Shown here one piece after another: positions 39,571 through 48,196 of a stretch of 64,000 bases of DNA. The notes under the pieces were generated by a model. It made no database searches and was not told where the DNA came from. It saw only the letters and a list, made by a program, of their open reading frames with translations. Position 1 is the stretch's first letter, and each line of letters starts with the position of its first letter. The DNA is from an uncultured Flavobacterium sp. (lineage in GTDB: Bacteria; Bacteroidota; Bacteroidia; Flavobacteriales; Flavobacteriaceae): NCBI GenBank assembly GCA_937773775.1, contig CALJVL010000001.1:62001-126000 (forward strand). Direction: 5' to 3'. The position numbers were made by a program, and so were the translations under genes.

Positions 39571-41341
39571 CAAAAATTTTTTATACGGAGCCAGTGGGCA
39601 TTGCAAAGTTATTGCAGACCTGTTAAAATCAAATAATGATAGTATTGAGGCTATATTGGATGATAATCCACAACGGGATAGCATATACGGTATTCCAGTT
39701 TTAAACTCAGTGTTTTTTAAACAGGAATCCAACCAAAAATGGATTGTTTCTGTAGGGGATAATAGGATCAGAAAAAAAATTGTAAAATCGTTAACTTCTT
39801 CTTTTTTCAAAGCTATCCACAATAAGGCTGTCGTGTCAGATTATTCAAATATTGGTGAAGGCTCTGTTGTAATGGCGGGTGCAATTATCAATCCGGATGT
39901 AACAATCGGTACCCATTGCATCATTAATACTGGGGCCATAATTGAGCATGATTGTAAAATCGCTGATTTTGTACATATTTCACCAAATGCGGCATTGGCC
40001 GGGGGAGTTGAAATTGGGGAAGGAAGTCACATAGGAATAGCTGCTGCAGTTATTCAAGGAATAAAAATTGGGAAATGGGTTACCGTTGGGGCTGGAGCAA
40101 TAATAATTAATGACATACCGGATTATGCCGTAGTGGTAGGGAATCCGGGTAGAATTACAAAATACAACATTGAAAATACAACATTGAAAATGAACAAATC
40201 AAAAATATGGCTTTCGTCCCCACATATGGGCGGAACTGAACAAAAATATGTACAAGAAGCTTTTGATAACAATTGGATAGCTCCTTTGGGGCCTAATGTA
40301 AATGGACTTGAGAGTGATCTGGAAGCATACTTGGGAGAGGATTCCAAGGTCGGAGCCTTAAGCTCAGGAACAGCTGCCATTCATTTGGGATTGATTTTAT
40401 TGGGAGTGGAAGCTGGTGATGCCGTAATCTGTCAGAGTATGACTTTTTCAGCATCTGCAAACCCAATATTATACCTCGGCGCAACCCCCGTTTTTATTGA
40501 TAGTGAAATCGAAACCTGGAATTTGTGTCCTCTAGCTTTAGAGGAGGCAATAATAGATAGTATTACCAAAGGCAAAAAGCCAAAAGCAATTATTGCCGTG
40601 CATCTATATGGCGTGCCGTATAAAGTTGATGAGGTAAGGGTTGTGGCAGACAGATATGGCATTCCTATTTTAGAGGACAGTGCCGAGGCCTTGGGCAGCA
40701 GTTACAAAGGCCAGAAATGCGGCACTTTTGGAGATATAGGTGTTTTGTCATTCAATGGAAATAAAATCATCACCACTTCTGGCGGTGGTGCTATTGTTAC
40801 CCCAACAAAGGCCCTAAAAAACAGAGCTATTTTTTATGCCACACAGTCCAGAGATAATGCTCCGCATTACCAGCACAGTGAAATAGGGTATAATTACCGA
40901 ATGAGTAATATTTGTGCTGGTATTGGCCGTGGGCAAATGGAAGTTTTAGACGATCATGTTGCGTTGCGAAGAAACATTAATGCTTTTTATGTTGCTTTGT
41001 TCAAAGACATTCCAAATGTCACCGTTTTTATATCTCCTAATGAGAATTATTTTGCTAATCATTGGTTGAGTGCTATCGTTATAGAGCCAGATTACAATAA
41101 TGGCTGTGATCGCGAGAAATTACGATTGGCTTTTGAAGATGCAAATATCGAAAGCCGTCCCTTATGGAAACCCATGCATATGCAGCCTATTTTTGCAGCC
41201 TATCCGTATTACGGAAACAAAGTGGCCGAAACTCTTTTTGATAATGGCTTGTGTTTGCCTTCGGGATCTAATCTTACTGATGATGACAGAACTAGAATTG
41301 CAGCAGTAGTTCATCAGATATTTCATAGTAAATCTATTTAA
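39560..41341 (+). CDS. Fused PglD acetyltransferase - PglE aminotransferase (bacillosamine pathway)
   Basis: This 593-aa protein carries two enzymes usually encoded separately. Residues about 1-205 are a PglD-like N-acetyltransferase: an N-terminal Rossmann part (FLYGASGHCKVIADLL) then a left-handed beta-helix with catalytic-type His in IIEHDCKIADFVHISPNA. Residues about 211-593 are a PglE-like DegT/DnrJ aminotransferase starting KIWLSSPHMGGTEQKYVQEA, with the PLP lysine in LSFNGNKIITTSGGG. Together they turn UDP-4-keto-6-deoxy-GlcNAc into UDP-diNAc-bacillosamine, downstream of the PglF at 52.3 kb. The junction lies on a 14-bp tandem duplication, and the usual PglE start codon (40190) is still present in frame, so the fusion may be recent. 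Confidence 0.88.
   Translation: MGNSKNFLYGASGHCKVIADLLKSNNDSIEAILDDNPQRDSIYGIPVLNSVFFKQESNQKWIVSVGDNRIRKKIVKSLTSSFFKAIHNKAVVSDYSNIGEGSVVMAGAIINPDVTIGTHCIINTGAIIEHDCKIADFVHISPNAALAGGVEIGEGSHIGIAAAVIQGIKIGKWVTVGAGAIIINDIPDYAVVVGNPGRITKYNIENTTLKMNKSKIWLSSPHMGGTEQKYVQEAFDNNWIAPLGPNVNGLESDLEAYLGEDSKVGALSSGTAAIHLGLILLGVEAGDAVICQSMTFSASANPILYLGATPVFIDSEIETWNLCPLALEEAIIDSITKGKKPKAIIAVHLYGVPYKVDEVRVVADRYGIPILEDSAEALGSSYKGQKCGTFGDIGVLSFNGNKIITTSGGGAIVTPTKALKNRAIFYATQSRDNAPHYQHSEIGYNYRMSNICAGIGRGQMEVLDDHVALRRNINAFYVALFKDIPNVTVFISPNENYFANHWLSAIVIEPDYNNGCDREKLRLAFEDANIESRPLWKPMHMQPIFAAYPYYGNKVAETLFDNGLCLPSGSNLTDDDRTRIAAVVHQIFHSKSI
40163..40190 (+). repeat. 14-bp tandem duplication at the PglD/PglE junction
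   Basis: TACAACATTGAAAA occurs twice in direct succession (40163-40176 and 40177-40190), ending on the A of an ATG that would be the normal PglE start. As 14 is not divisible by 3, gain of one copy changes the frame in which PglD reads into PglE. Confidence 0.9.
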
Positions 41342-41498
41342 TTTTTTTTATAGTGTACTCATTAGTAATTATTTGACGCCAATCAGAAATTTCAGCGTTT
41401 TAATTATCGTGTTATAATAATAATATAGAAGAGCTATTGTGGCAGATCTAGTATAAAAGCATTTTAAAACAATCATATTCTAATTATAATTAAAGAGT

Positions 41499-41506
41499 TA
41501 TATTTG
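41499..41506 (+). promoter_or_regulatory. -7 element upstream of the second wza-wzc pair
   Basis: TATATTTG matches TAnnTTTG and lies 41 nt before the wza ATG at 41548. No clear TTTG -33 box is seen at the right distance. The 206-bp gap after the PglD-PglE gene suggests that the pair has its own transcription start. Confidence 0.5.
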
Positions 41507-41547
41507 GAAATTTAAATAATTAAAACCTTGAAAAAAATATTTTTTTA

Positions 41548-42321
41548 ATGAAAAAAACAATCCCCTTTTTACTTGCTTTACTTTTCTTTTCCTGCGCTTC
41601 CAGAAAAGATGTGGTTTACTATCAGAATATTGACGGTTTGGCAAACGAAAAATCAAATTCGTATGAAGTCAAACTGCAGCCGGATGACTTGTTAACGATA
41701 ATTGTGTCTGCTGAGGATCCTGAAATAGCTATGCCTTTTAACCTAAAATCAATTACAGTTCAAGATCTTGGAAGACTTGATCTAGCAGGTGGTCAGCAGA
41801 CGATGCAATTGTATTTGATAGATGCTAGCGGATCTATAGAGTTCCCCGTTTTAGGAAAATTAAAAGTGGGCGGCTTATCACGGTCAGAAGTGCTTCAACT
41901 GTTGCAGCAAAAAATTGGTGTCTATATTAAAGACCCTATAATCAATTTGCGTATTATGAACTTTAAAGTTTCGTTACAGGGGGAGGTAAACGCGCCGGGT
42001 ACTTATAGTGTAGATTCAGAAAGAATTACCTTGATTGAAGCCTTGAGTAAAGCGAAAGACTTGACCATTTACGGGAAAAGAAATAATATTTTGATTATTA
42101 GAGAGGTTGATGGTGTTACATCCTATAACAGGGTTGATATTACTAATGCTGATTTCATCAACTCTGATTTTTATTATTTGTCCCAAAATGATGTGGTGTA
42201 TGTGGAACCCAATAAAACTAAGATAAATGGAGCGGCAATTGGTCCAAATACAGGAGTCATCATTTCGATAACATCGATATTGATTACCTTAATTACCTTA
42301 ATAATTACGACAACAAAATAA
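41548..42321 (+). CDS. wza: Wza-like polysaccharide export lipoprotein (copy 2)
   Basis: This 257-aa protein starts MKKTIPFLLALLFFSC with Cys16 as the lipidation site. The polysaccharide export domain follows (LQPDDLLTIIVSAEDPEIA; GSIEFPVLGKLKVGG, about residues 42-130), then a SLBB-like part (FKVSLQGEVNAPGTYSV, about 140-155) and a hydrophobic C-terminal helix (IISITSILITLITLIITT). It is clearly related to but far from identical with the copy at 2.6 kb. It sits directly upstream of its own Wzc partner and serves as the outer-membrane exit channel. Confidence 0.92.
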   Translation: MKKTIPFLLALLFFSCASRKDVVYYQNIDGLANEKSNSYEVKLQPDDLLTIIVSAEDPEIAMPFNLKSITVQDLGRLDLAGGQQTMQLYLIDASGSIEFPVLGKLKVGGLSRSEVLQLLQQKIGVYIKDPIINLRIMNFKVSLQGEVNAPGTYSVDSERITLIEALSKAKDLTIYGKRNNILIIREVDGVTSYNRVDITNADFINSDFYYLSQNDVVYVEPNKTKINGAAIGPNTGVIISITSILITLITLIITTTK

Positions 42322-42329
42322 ATTTGGTT

Positions 42330-44705
42330 ATGGAAAATAACGATTTCGACAATGAGCATGAAAACGATTTTGATTTAAAAGCATTACTTCGTGTCTATTT
42401 AATTCATTGGCAATGGTTTGTACTGGCAATTTCTATTTGTTTATTTGCCGCTTTTATGTACTTAAGATACACAATCCCTCAATATAGTATAACAACAACA
42501 ATCTTAGTTAAAGATGAGAAAAAAGGGGGCATGCTGTCCGAACTTTCCGCCTTTGCTGATATGGGAATGGGAGGAGGTATTAAAAGTAATCTCGATAACG
42601 AGATTGAAATTCTGAGGTCTCGCACATTGGTAGAGAGTACGGTAAAAAAACTAAATCTGAACAGCAGTTTGATAAGGGATGGTAGAATAGTGGACAGTGA
42701 AATTTATGGAGATACTCCTATCGTCGTTGACTTTGTTGATAAAACGGAGCGATTTTATCAAAGTAACATTGAGTTGAATTTTACGGCCCTTACTCTAACA
42801 ACTTTCGAATTAGTTGACCTAAATGTAGACGACTCTTCTAAAGTGATTTTAGGTAATAATACGGAATTTGAGTATGACAAACCCATAAAGACTAAGTATG
42901 GTAGTTTGATTATCAGTAAATTCGTTTCTCAGGACGGTAACGAAGAACTAGAGAGTAAATTGTTACGAATCGTTGTGCGTCCTCTTGAAGAAGTAGTGAA
43001 AAGTTTTCAAAATCGCCTTAGTGTACAGCCCATCAACAAAAGCAGCAGTGTTGTAGCGCTATCCATAACTAGTCCGGTAATCAAAAAAGCAGAAGATTTT
43101 CTAAATAATCTGACTCAGATTTATAATGAAGACGCAGCTGCCGATAAAAATTTCATATCTGCGAACACCTCGATATTTATAGCCGACAGGCTGAAATTAA
43201 TTACACAGGAATTGGACGGTGTGGAGCAGAATGTTCAAGATTATAAAAAGTCTAATAACTTGACGGATATAGAGTCGGAACTTAAGCTTTTTATTGAAGG
43301 TTCCAATGAATACGATAAAAAAGTAGTCGAGACAGAAATTCAGCTGAATGTAATCTCTTCGCTATTAGATTTTATGAACAACAGTACAACTGCTGATCTC
43401 TTGCCCACAAACATAATTTACGGTGAAGGTAGCTCGGCGGGAATGATTGATTCTTATAATCAATTGGTTTTAGACCGCAACAGAATACTTAAGTCAGCTA
43501 CGGAGGTTAATCCATCTGTGGTTAAATTGGATCAGCAGATTGCAGCCCTGAAAACTAATGTGCAGGGAAGTTTGCAGAGGATGCAGTCCAATCTGAACAT
43601 TCAAAAGAGAAATTTGAAAACAGAGGAAAACATATTGAATGCCAAGATTGGAAAAATACCGAAACAGGAACGTCAGTTTCGGGTGATTGCGCGTCAACAA
43701 AAAGTAAAGGAAGAGTTGTATTTGTATTTATTACAAAAAAGAGAAGAAACAGCCATTTCACTTGCGGCTACTGCGCCCAATGCGAGAGTAATTGATGAAG
43801 CCAAAGGAAACAAAATACCAGTTTCACCAAAGAAAAGCATCATTTATTTAGCGAGTATTTTAATAGGACTTCTAATTCCATTTGGGGTTATATATACAAA
43901 TGATTTATTAGATACTAAAATCAAAAGCCGTTTAGACTTTGACGGAAAAACATTGATTCCTTTTATTGGAGATGTACCCACCTCGGATAATCCTTCAGAA
44001 ATCATGAAGTCAGCAAGCAGGACCAGTGCTGCCGAAGCCTTGCGAATCATAAGAACCAATTTAGAGTTTATGTTAAACAAAGTGCCGGAAGGCATGGCCA
44101 AAACTATATTCCTGACCTCTACTTTTCCAAAAGAGGGTAAAACCTTTGTCTCTGTAAATCTGGCGGCCACTTTTGCCTTATCAGGAAAAAAAGTGCTGCT
44201 CGTAGGAATGGATGTTAGGAATCCAAGACTGGACGAGTATCTGGACTTACCTGAACGTGGCTTTACTAATTATTTATCGTCTAAAGATTTGAAATTAGAT
44301 GATTTGATTGTACAATACAAAGGATACGAAGATTTTCACGTATTACCGGCAGGTGTGATTCCTCCAAATCCAGCCGAGTTGTTGATGAGCAAGAAAGTGG
44401 ACGAAGTTTTCCAGAGTTTAAAATCACAATATGATTATATAATCGTGGATACGGCTCCTGTTAGTTTAGTTACCGATACCTTATTGATAGCGAAACATGC
44501 AGATACTTTTATTTATGTGGCTCGTGCTAACTTTTTAGAAAAACGAATGCTGAATATTCCCAACAGCCTGTACAAAGAAAAAAAATTGCCAAACATGTGT
44601 TTGCTGCTTAATGATACGGACTCAACTAAAGGATATGGTTATGGTTATGGTTACGGAAATGAAACCGTAAAAAAACCTTGGTTCAAAAAAATATTCAAGG
44701 CATAA
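42330..44705 (+). CDS. wzc: Wzc-like tyrosine autokinase / chain-length regulator (copy 2)
   Basis: I take ATG 42330 (MENNDFDNEHENDFDLKALL, 791 aa), 8 bp after the wza stop, rather than the TTG two codons earlier. There is an N-terminal TM (HWQWFVLAISICLFAAFMYL, about residues 27-46), a Wzz domain with a long coiled-coil region, TM2 (IIYLASILIGLLIPFGVIY) and a kinase domain with Walker A FPKEGKTF (about 596-604), A' LLVGMDVRNP and B IIVDTAPV. The C-terminal tail has a short Gly-Tyr cluster (GYGYGYGYGNE). It is the second complete Wza-Wzc set of the window. A strong intrinsic terminator follows. Confidence 0.93.
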   Translation: MENNDFDNEHENDFDLKALLRVYLIHWQWFVLAISICLFAAFMYLRYTIPQYSITTTILVKDEKKGGMLSELSAFADMGMGGGIKSNLDNEIEILRSRTLVESTVKKLNLNSSLIRDGRIVDSEIYGDTPIVVDFVDKTERFYQSNIELNFTALTLTTFELVDLNVDDSSKVILGNNTEFEYDKPIKTKYGSLIISKFVSQDGNEELESKLLRIVVRPLEEVVKSFQNRLSVQPINKSSSVVALSITSPVIKKAEDFLNNLTQIYNEDAAADKNFISANTSIFIADRLKLITQELDGVEQNVQDYKKSNNLTDIESELKLFIEGSNEYDKKVVETEIQLNVISSLLDFMNNSTTADLLPTNIIYGEGSSAGMIDSYNQLVLDRNRILKSATEVNPSVVKLDQQIAALKTNVQGSLQRMQSNLNIQKRNLKTEENILNAKIGKIPKQERQFRVIARQQKVKEELYLYLLQKREETAISLAATAPNARVIDEAKGNKIPVSPKKSIIYLASILIGLLIPFGVIYTNDLLDTKIKSRLDFDGKTLIPFIGDVPTSDNPSEIMKSASRTSAAEALRIIRTNLEFMLNKVPEGMAKTIFLTSTFPKEGKTFVSVNLAATFALSGKKVLLVGMDVRNPRLDEYLDLPERGFTNYLSSKDLKLDDLIVQYKGYEDFHVLPAGVIPPNPAELLMSKKVDEVFQSLKSQYDYIIVDTAPVSLVTDTLLIAKHADTFIYVARANFLEKRMLNIPNSLYKEKKLPNMCLLLNDTDSTKGYGYGYGYGNETVKKPWFKKIFKA

Positions 44706-44735
44706 AAAAGTAGTCAATTTAATGTAATTGCTAAG

Positions 44736-44772
44736 AAGTTCGTGAAGTAGTAGTTATTTCACGAACTTTTTT
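44736..44772 (+). terminator. Intrinsic terminator after the second wzc
   Basis: AAGTTCGTGAA (44736-44746), an 11-nt loop and TTCACGAACTT (44758-44768) form a perfect 11-bp stem followed by TTTT. It lies 31 bp after the wzc stop and separates the export operon from the rhamnose genes. Confidence 0.9.
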
Positions 44773-45004
44773 GGTTAAAATGTCTGGGTTCTTAAGTATT
44801 CAGTGATTAGTGATCAGTATTGGGCGATCGGGGTGTTTGTTGATTATAATTTTATGTTTGTGGTAAACGAAATATTCCCACATAAACGAAGTGCAGCCCT
44901 CGGGCGAGTTCTTAATAAATAATTAGTAATTTGAGGTTGATGTATGTCCATCAGTAGAAATGCCATTTTAATGCTTGGCATACAATAGAATAATAAATCA
45001 CACT

Positions 45005-45553
45005 ATGACCATTGAAAAAACAACAATACAAGATTTAGTAATTATAAATCCAGATTTATATAAGGATTCGCGTGGGTATTTTTTCGAAGCTTATAATCAG
45101 GCTAAATTCAATGAAAAAGGGATGGATTATAATTTCATTCAGGACAATCAGTCTTTCTCTAAAAGAGGAGTGATCAGAGGACTGCATTTGCAAATTAGTC
45201 CATTTGCGCAGGCTAAGCTTGTACGTGTTTTGGAAGGAGAAATACTGGATGTGGCGGTAGATTTGCGAAAAGACTCAGCTACCTATGGAAAGTATTTTAG
45301 TGTGGTGTTAAGTGCAGAAAATAAAAAACAACTAATGGTGCCGCATGGTTTTGCCCATGGCTTTTCGGTTTTGAGCGAAACGGCATCTGTAATGTACAAA
45401 GTAGATCAGTTATATAATAAAGACAGTGAAAGAGGTATTCGTTATGATGATCCTACCTTAAATATTGATTGGCAATTAAGTGCCGAGGAAGTTATTGTTT
45501 CAGAAAAGGATTTGATATTGCCAGGATTTGATGAGGTGGATTGGGAGTTTTAG
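45005..45553 (+). CDS. rfbC: dTDP-4-dehydrorhamnose 3,5-epimerase
   Basis: I choose ATG 45005 (182 aa, MTIEKTTIQDLVIINPDLYK); the in-frame upstream extension to 44975 is unlike the family. RmlC marks are DSRGYFFEAYNQAKF, FIQDNQSFSKRGVIRGLHLQ with the catalytic His (about residue 60), FAQAKLVRVLEGEILDVAVD, VPHGFAHGF and YDDPTLNIDW. It catalyses step 3 of dTDP-L-rhamnose synthesis. rfbD follows only after 1.75 kb that contains a minus-strand gene and a duplicated rfbC 3' end, so the rml operon has been broken up. Confidence 0.95.
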   Translation: MTIEKTTIQDLVIINPDLYKDSRGYFFEAYNQAKFNEKGMDYNFIQDNQSFSKRGVIRGLHLQISPFAQAKLVRVLEGEILDVAVDLRKDSATYGKYFSVVLSAENKKQLMVPHGFAHGFSVLSETASVMYKVDQLYNKDSERGIRYDDPTLNIDWQLSAEEVIVSEKDLILPGFDEVDWEF

Positions 45554-45978
45554 GTTTGAAATTTCCTCTTTGTCTTGATTAATATAGAAACAAAAAATAG
45601 TCATGGATTCGTAGTATTTATATTATCACTGAAGAACAATCTTTTCTTTTTTGCTTGATCAAAAAAGAAACAAAAAAATCAAGCCTGCAAATAAAAAGCT
45701 TAAAAACTACCTCAAAGTACCGTTCCGCAGCCCGAGCCGTTCGTCCTTCGTTCTCAACTCGCGGACTGCTGCCACTTTACATTTTCGTTGTTTTTTTATG
45801 ATTTTTATTTAAGGGCGGGGCAGGAGTTTCTAGATGGGGTGTTGGTTGCTTTTTGTAAGTGTGATGTATACAAATATTTTTTTTGTTTTATGGAATGAAC
45901 ATTAATCTATTATTTTGTATTGTGTAGTGAACAAAAAAAGACATTTAAATTTAACTCAATTACGGAATAAGATATTCG
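45554..45978. other. Non-coding interval with inverted repeats
   Basis: No gene is recognised. It contains CTTTTTTGCTTGATCAAAAA followed by AAGAAAC and an A-rich run (about 45650-45690), an inverted-repeat type that recurs in other intergenic regions of this window (48.2-49.2 kb). A relatively GC-rich stretch follows (about 45720-45780). Such units are commonly dispersed in Flavobacterium-type genomes. Confidence 0.5.
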
Positions 45979-46101
45979 ATGGAAACAAGGTTCTGGAAAT
46001 TATTTGAAGGCACGTGGACAGTTGCAAGAATTTATTTGAAAAATAATTTTAATGAGGTGGAAGAACAAGGCCCTATTCAAGCTTTTGAATTTACAGATTA
46101 G
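45979..46101 (+). CDS. Possible small protein of unknown function
   Basis: A 40-codon frame starts METRFWKLFEGTWTVARIYL and ends KAFEFTD-like (QAFEFTD) at TAG 46099-46101. The composition is protein-like and the start context is A-rich, but I recognise no family, the frame is short, and it lies in a region inserted between rfbC and rfbD. It may be a gene fragment or chance. Confidence 0.25.
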   Translation: METRFWKLFEGTWTVARIYLKNNFNEVEEQGPIQAFEFTD

Positions 46102-46231
46102 TTGGCTTGCAATCTAAAGAAGGCAAAGATGAATGAGATTGTTTCGGCCGATTGTGAGTCCTTGGACCCATTTTTATAAAAAAGTTGCAGCATTTCAAAT
46201 ATACTTGATCTGACATGATTTGAGTGAATGG

Positions 46232-47014
46232 TTACAGCTCGGTGATTTTTTGGGTATTAGGGATTTCGGATGCGATAATTGTTGTGGTGTTGTTTTTGCG
46301 GTGCAAGAGAGTGTGTTTTTTGCGATCTTGTTTTGCAAAACCTATGAAAAAAAAGGTAAGATGGAGCTGATCGCCTTTTGGAATTTCTGTCTTTAATACG
46401 ACAGTCTGTTTTTCGGACTCTTTGTAAAGCATTATTTTTTCGCTGTAACAGGTATCAAAGGTTTCTTTTTCAAAATCCCAGTTGGCCATGGCTATTGCGA
46501 GATGAACATGAGTTGCTGCTTCTGGCCAATCCAGGTGTTTTTTAGGAACGAAATGAGTCAGTTTTAGTGTTTGGTTGTCGTCATTCCATTGTTCTTTTAT
46601 TTTGAGTACTTTTCGTAAAGGTCTCAATTTATTACTTTCAAAACCTAGCAGGAGTTCTTTACCCTCATTTGTTTTTAAACCTTCGATAAGAGTTCGTTGG
46701 CCTCGGGGTTGCGTGGCGTCTTCTTCTAGAATTTCGAAAAGCAACTTATTTACTCTTCCTGCAAAGCTGACTTCTTTGGACAGCTTATTGAAATTAAACG
46801 CAATTTGGCGGAATAGTGCAGATTTTTTTACACAATGTCCGAATTCAGATCCCTGCTGCCTAATGGTATTAAAAATAGGATTGTTTTTGAACTGTTCGGA
46901 AGTCACTCCCGTTTTTCCTTTCATACGGGCATAATTTGTTCCATCTGGCATTAGTATAAAATTAATGTCATCGAGTGTTCCTGTTATTTTAAAGGGAGCG
47001 ATTACTTTTGCCAT
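46232..47014 (-). CDS. Conserved hypothetical protein, minus strand, inserted in the rhamnose cluster
   Basis: This 260-aa protein starts MAKVIAPFKITGTLDDINFI. It has no signal peptide and no membrane segment, is rich in Lys (basic) and shows mixed alpha/beta character. I believe similar about 260-aa proteins with the same MAKVIAPF-I-GTLDDLNF start are widespread in Flavobacteria, often as isolated genes, but no function is known to me. It is the only minus-strand gene between 1.8 and 54.4 kb. Its 5' side abuts a decayed copy of the rfbC 3' end, so the insertion duplicated or replaced local sequence. The frame is intact and of good coding quality, so the protein is probably expressed. Confidence 0.78.
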   Translation of the reverse strand: MAKVIAPFKITGTLDDINFILMPDGTNYARMKGKTGVTSEQFKNNPIFNTIRQQGSEFGHCVKKSALFRQIAFNFNKLSKEVSFAGRVNKLLFEILEEDATQPRGQRTLIEGLKTNEGKELLLGFESNKLRPLRKVLKIKEQWNDDNQTLKLTHFVPKKHLDWPEAATHVHLAIAMANWDFEKETFDTCYSEKIMLYKESEKQTVVLKTEIPKGDQLHLTFFFIGFAKQDRKKHTLLHRKNNTTTIIASEIPNTQKITEL

Positions 47015-47053
47015 GGGTTTGAAATTTAATTGAAATATATGATTTTTTTACCA

Positions 47054-47143
47054 ATTGACTGGTAGTTAATTCCTGAGGCAGTTGTTGTTTCAGAAAAGGA
47101 TTTGATATTGTCCGGATTTGATGAGGTAGATTGGGAGTTTTAA
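47054..47143 (+). pseudogene. Duplicated, decayed 3' end of rfbC
   Basis: These 90 bp translate as IDW-stop-LIPEAVVVSEKDL then ILSGFDEVDWEF-stop, and the final 90 bp of rfbC (45464-45553) as IDWQLSAEEVIVSEKDL then ILPGFDEVDWEF. By eye about 84% of the bases agree and the reading frame aligns without gaps. It ends 165 bp before rfbD, the place where rfbC would normally end. It marks one border of the inserted segment that carries the minus-strand gene. Confidence 0.9.
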
Positions 47144-47308
47144 AACTTAACCGCAAAGTCTTTTAACTGTGAGTTGGGCTCTCTAGGAGTTTTAAAAGAG
47201 TTTAAAGTTGTCTGTGGGATCGAGACTTGGATTTCTTTGTAAGTTGAATAATCAAAATAAAATAAAAGCAGCAGTAATACCCTTGTGCTTTTACGTTAAA
47301 AAACAAAC

Positions 47309-48172
47309 ATGAAAAAAATTTTAGTAACTGGTGCACCCGGACAATTGGGTTCAGAAGTGAAAGTATTGTCGGAAAACTATTCTCAATTCGAATGGTTTTT
47401 TGCCGATAGAACACAAGTTTCTTTGGATAATTTATCTGTGTTGAAAGATCAATTGGAGATTATTAATCCAAATATCATATTGAATTGCGGTGCTTATACG
47501 GCTGTTGATAAAGCAGAAACGGAACAGGAAATAGCGGACATTGTAAATCATCAAGCGGTTAAAATAATTGCCCAATATGCTAATGACAATAAAGTAAAGC
47601 TAATCCATGTTTCTACCGATTACGTATTTGATGGAACATCAGCTGTTGCCTTGACAGAAGAGGCAGTCACACAGCCTATCAATGTTTACGGGGCGACTAA
47701 AAGAGCAGGTGAGTTGGCTTGTCTTGAGGCAAATCCTGATGCCATTATCATTAGAACTTCATGGGTGTACAGCAAGTTTGGAAATAATTTCGTAAAAACG
47801 ATGAAGCGTTTGCTAGAAGAAAGGGATACCATAAGTGTCGTCAATGATCAGGTTGGATCACCTACCTATGCAACCGATTTAGCTCAAATAATGATGGATA
47901 TTGTTACAGCACAGGAATGGATTCCGGGAATCTATAATTACTCTAATGAAGGAGAGATTAGTTGGTATGAATTTGTATTAGCTATTCAGGAAATCGGCGG
48001 TTATACTTGTGACGTGAAAGGAATCCATTCTTCTTCTTATCCCACTCCAGCAAAACGACCTGCGTTTTCTTTATTGGATAAAGCTAAGATTAAAGAGGTG
48101 TATGGTGTTAGCGTTCCGAATTATAAGGAAAGTTTAGAAAAATGTTTAGAGTTAGTAAAAGGTGGAAAGTGA
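47309..48172 (+). CDS. rfbD: dTDP-4-dehydrorhamnose reductase
   Basis: This 287-aa SDR catalyses the last step of dTDP-L-rhamnose synthesis. It has VTGAPGQLGSE (residues 5-15), NCGAYTAVDKAE, HVSTDYVFDG, the catalytic YGATKRAGE (Tyr-x-x-x-Lys), RTSWVYSKFGNNFV and VNDQVGSPTYATDLA, all typical of RmlD. The glycine motif reads GAPGQLG. The stop TGA lies inside a short heptad-like tract (GTGGAAA, GTGAGTT, ATGAGTA, GTGAGAA), followed by about 1 kb of tandem repeats before the next gene. Confidence 0.95.
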   Translation: MKKILVTGAPGQLGSEVKVLSENYSQFEWFFADRTQVSLDNLSVLKDQLEIINPNIILNCGAYTAVDKAETEQEIADIVNHQAVKIIAQYANDNKVKLIHVSTDYVFDGTSAVALTEEAVTQPINVYGATKRAGELACLEANPDAIIIRTSWVYSKFGNNFVKTMKRLLEERDTISVVNDQVGSPTYATDLAQIMMDIVTAQEWIPGIYNYSNEGEISWYEFVLAIQEIGGYTCDVKGIHSSSYPTPAKRPAFSLLDKAKIKEVYGVSVPNYKESLEKCLELVKGGK

Positions 48173-48196
48173 GTTATGAGTAGTGAGAAGGGTGAA
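48162..48196 (+). repeat. Short heptad tract without a four-helix gene
   Basis: GTGGAAA, GTGAGTT, ATGAGTA, GTGAGAA, GGGTGAA run in register over the rfbD stop. The heptads resemble those around the four-helix gene at 56.4 kb (GTGAGAA/GTGAATA). It may be the footprint of a lost cassette, or chance in so short a tract. Confidence 0.45.

Noticed and set aside
46575..46934. Plus-strand ORF opposite the 260-aa gene
   Set aside because: It is antisense to a frame with better coding quality and a conserved start, with Ser/Leu-rich shadow composition.
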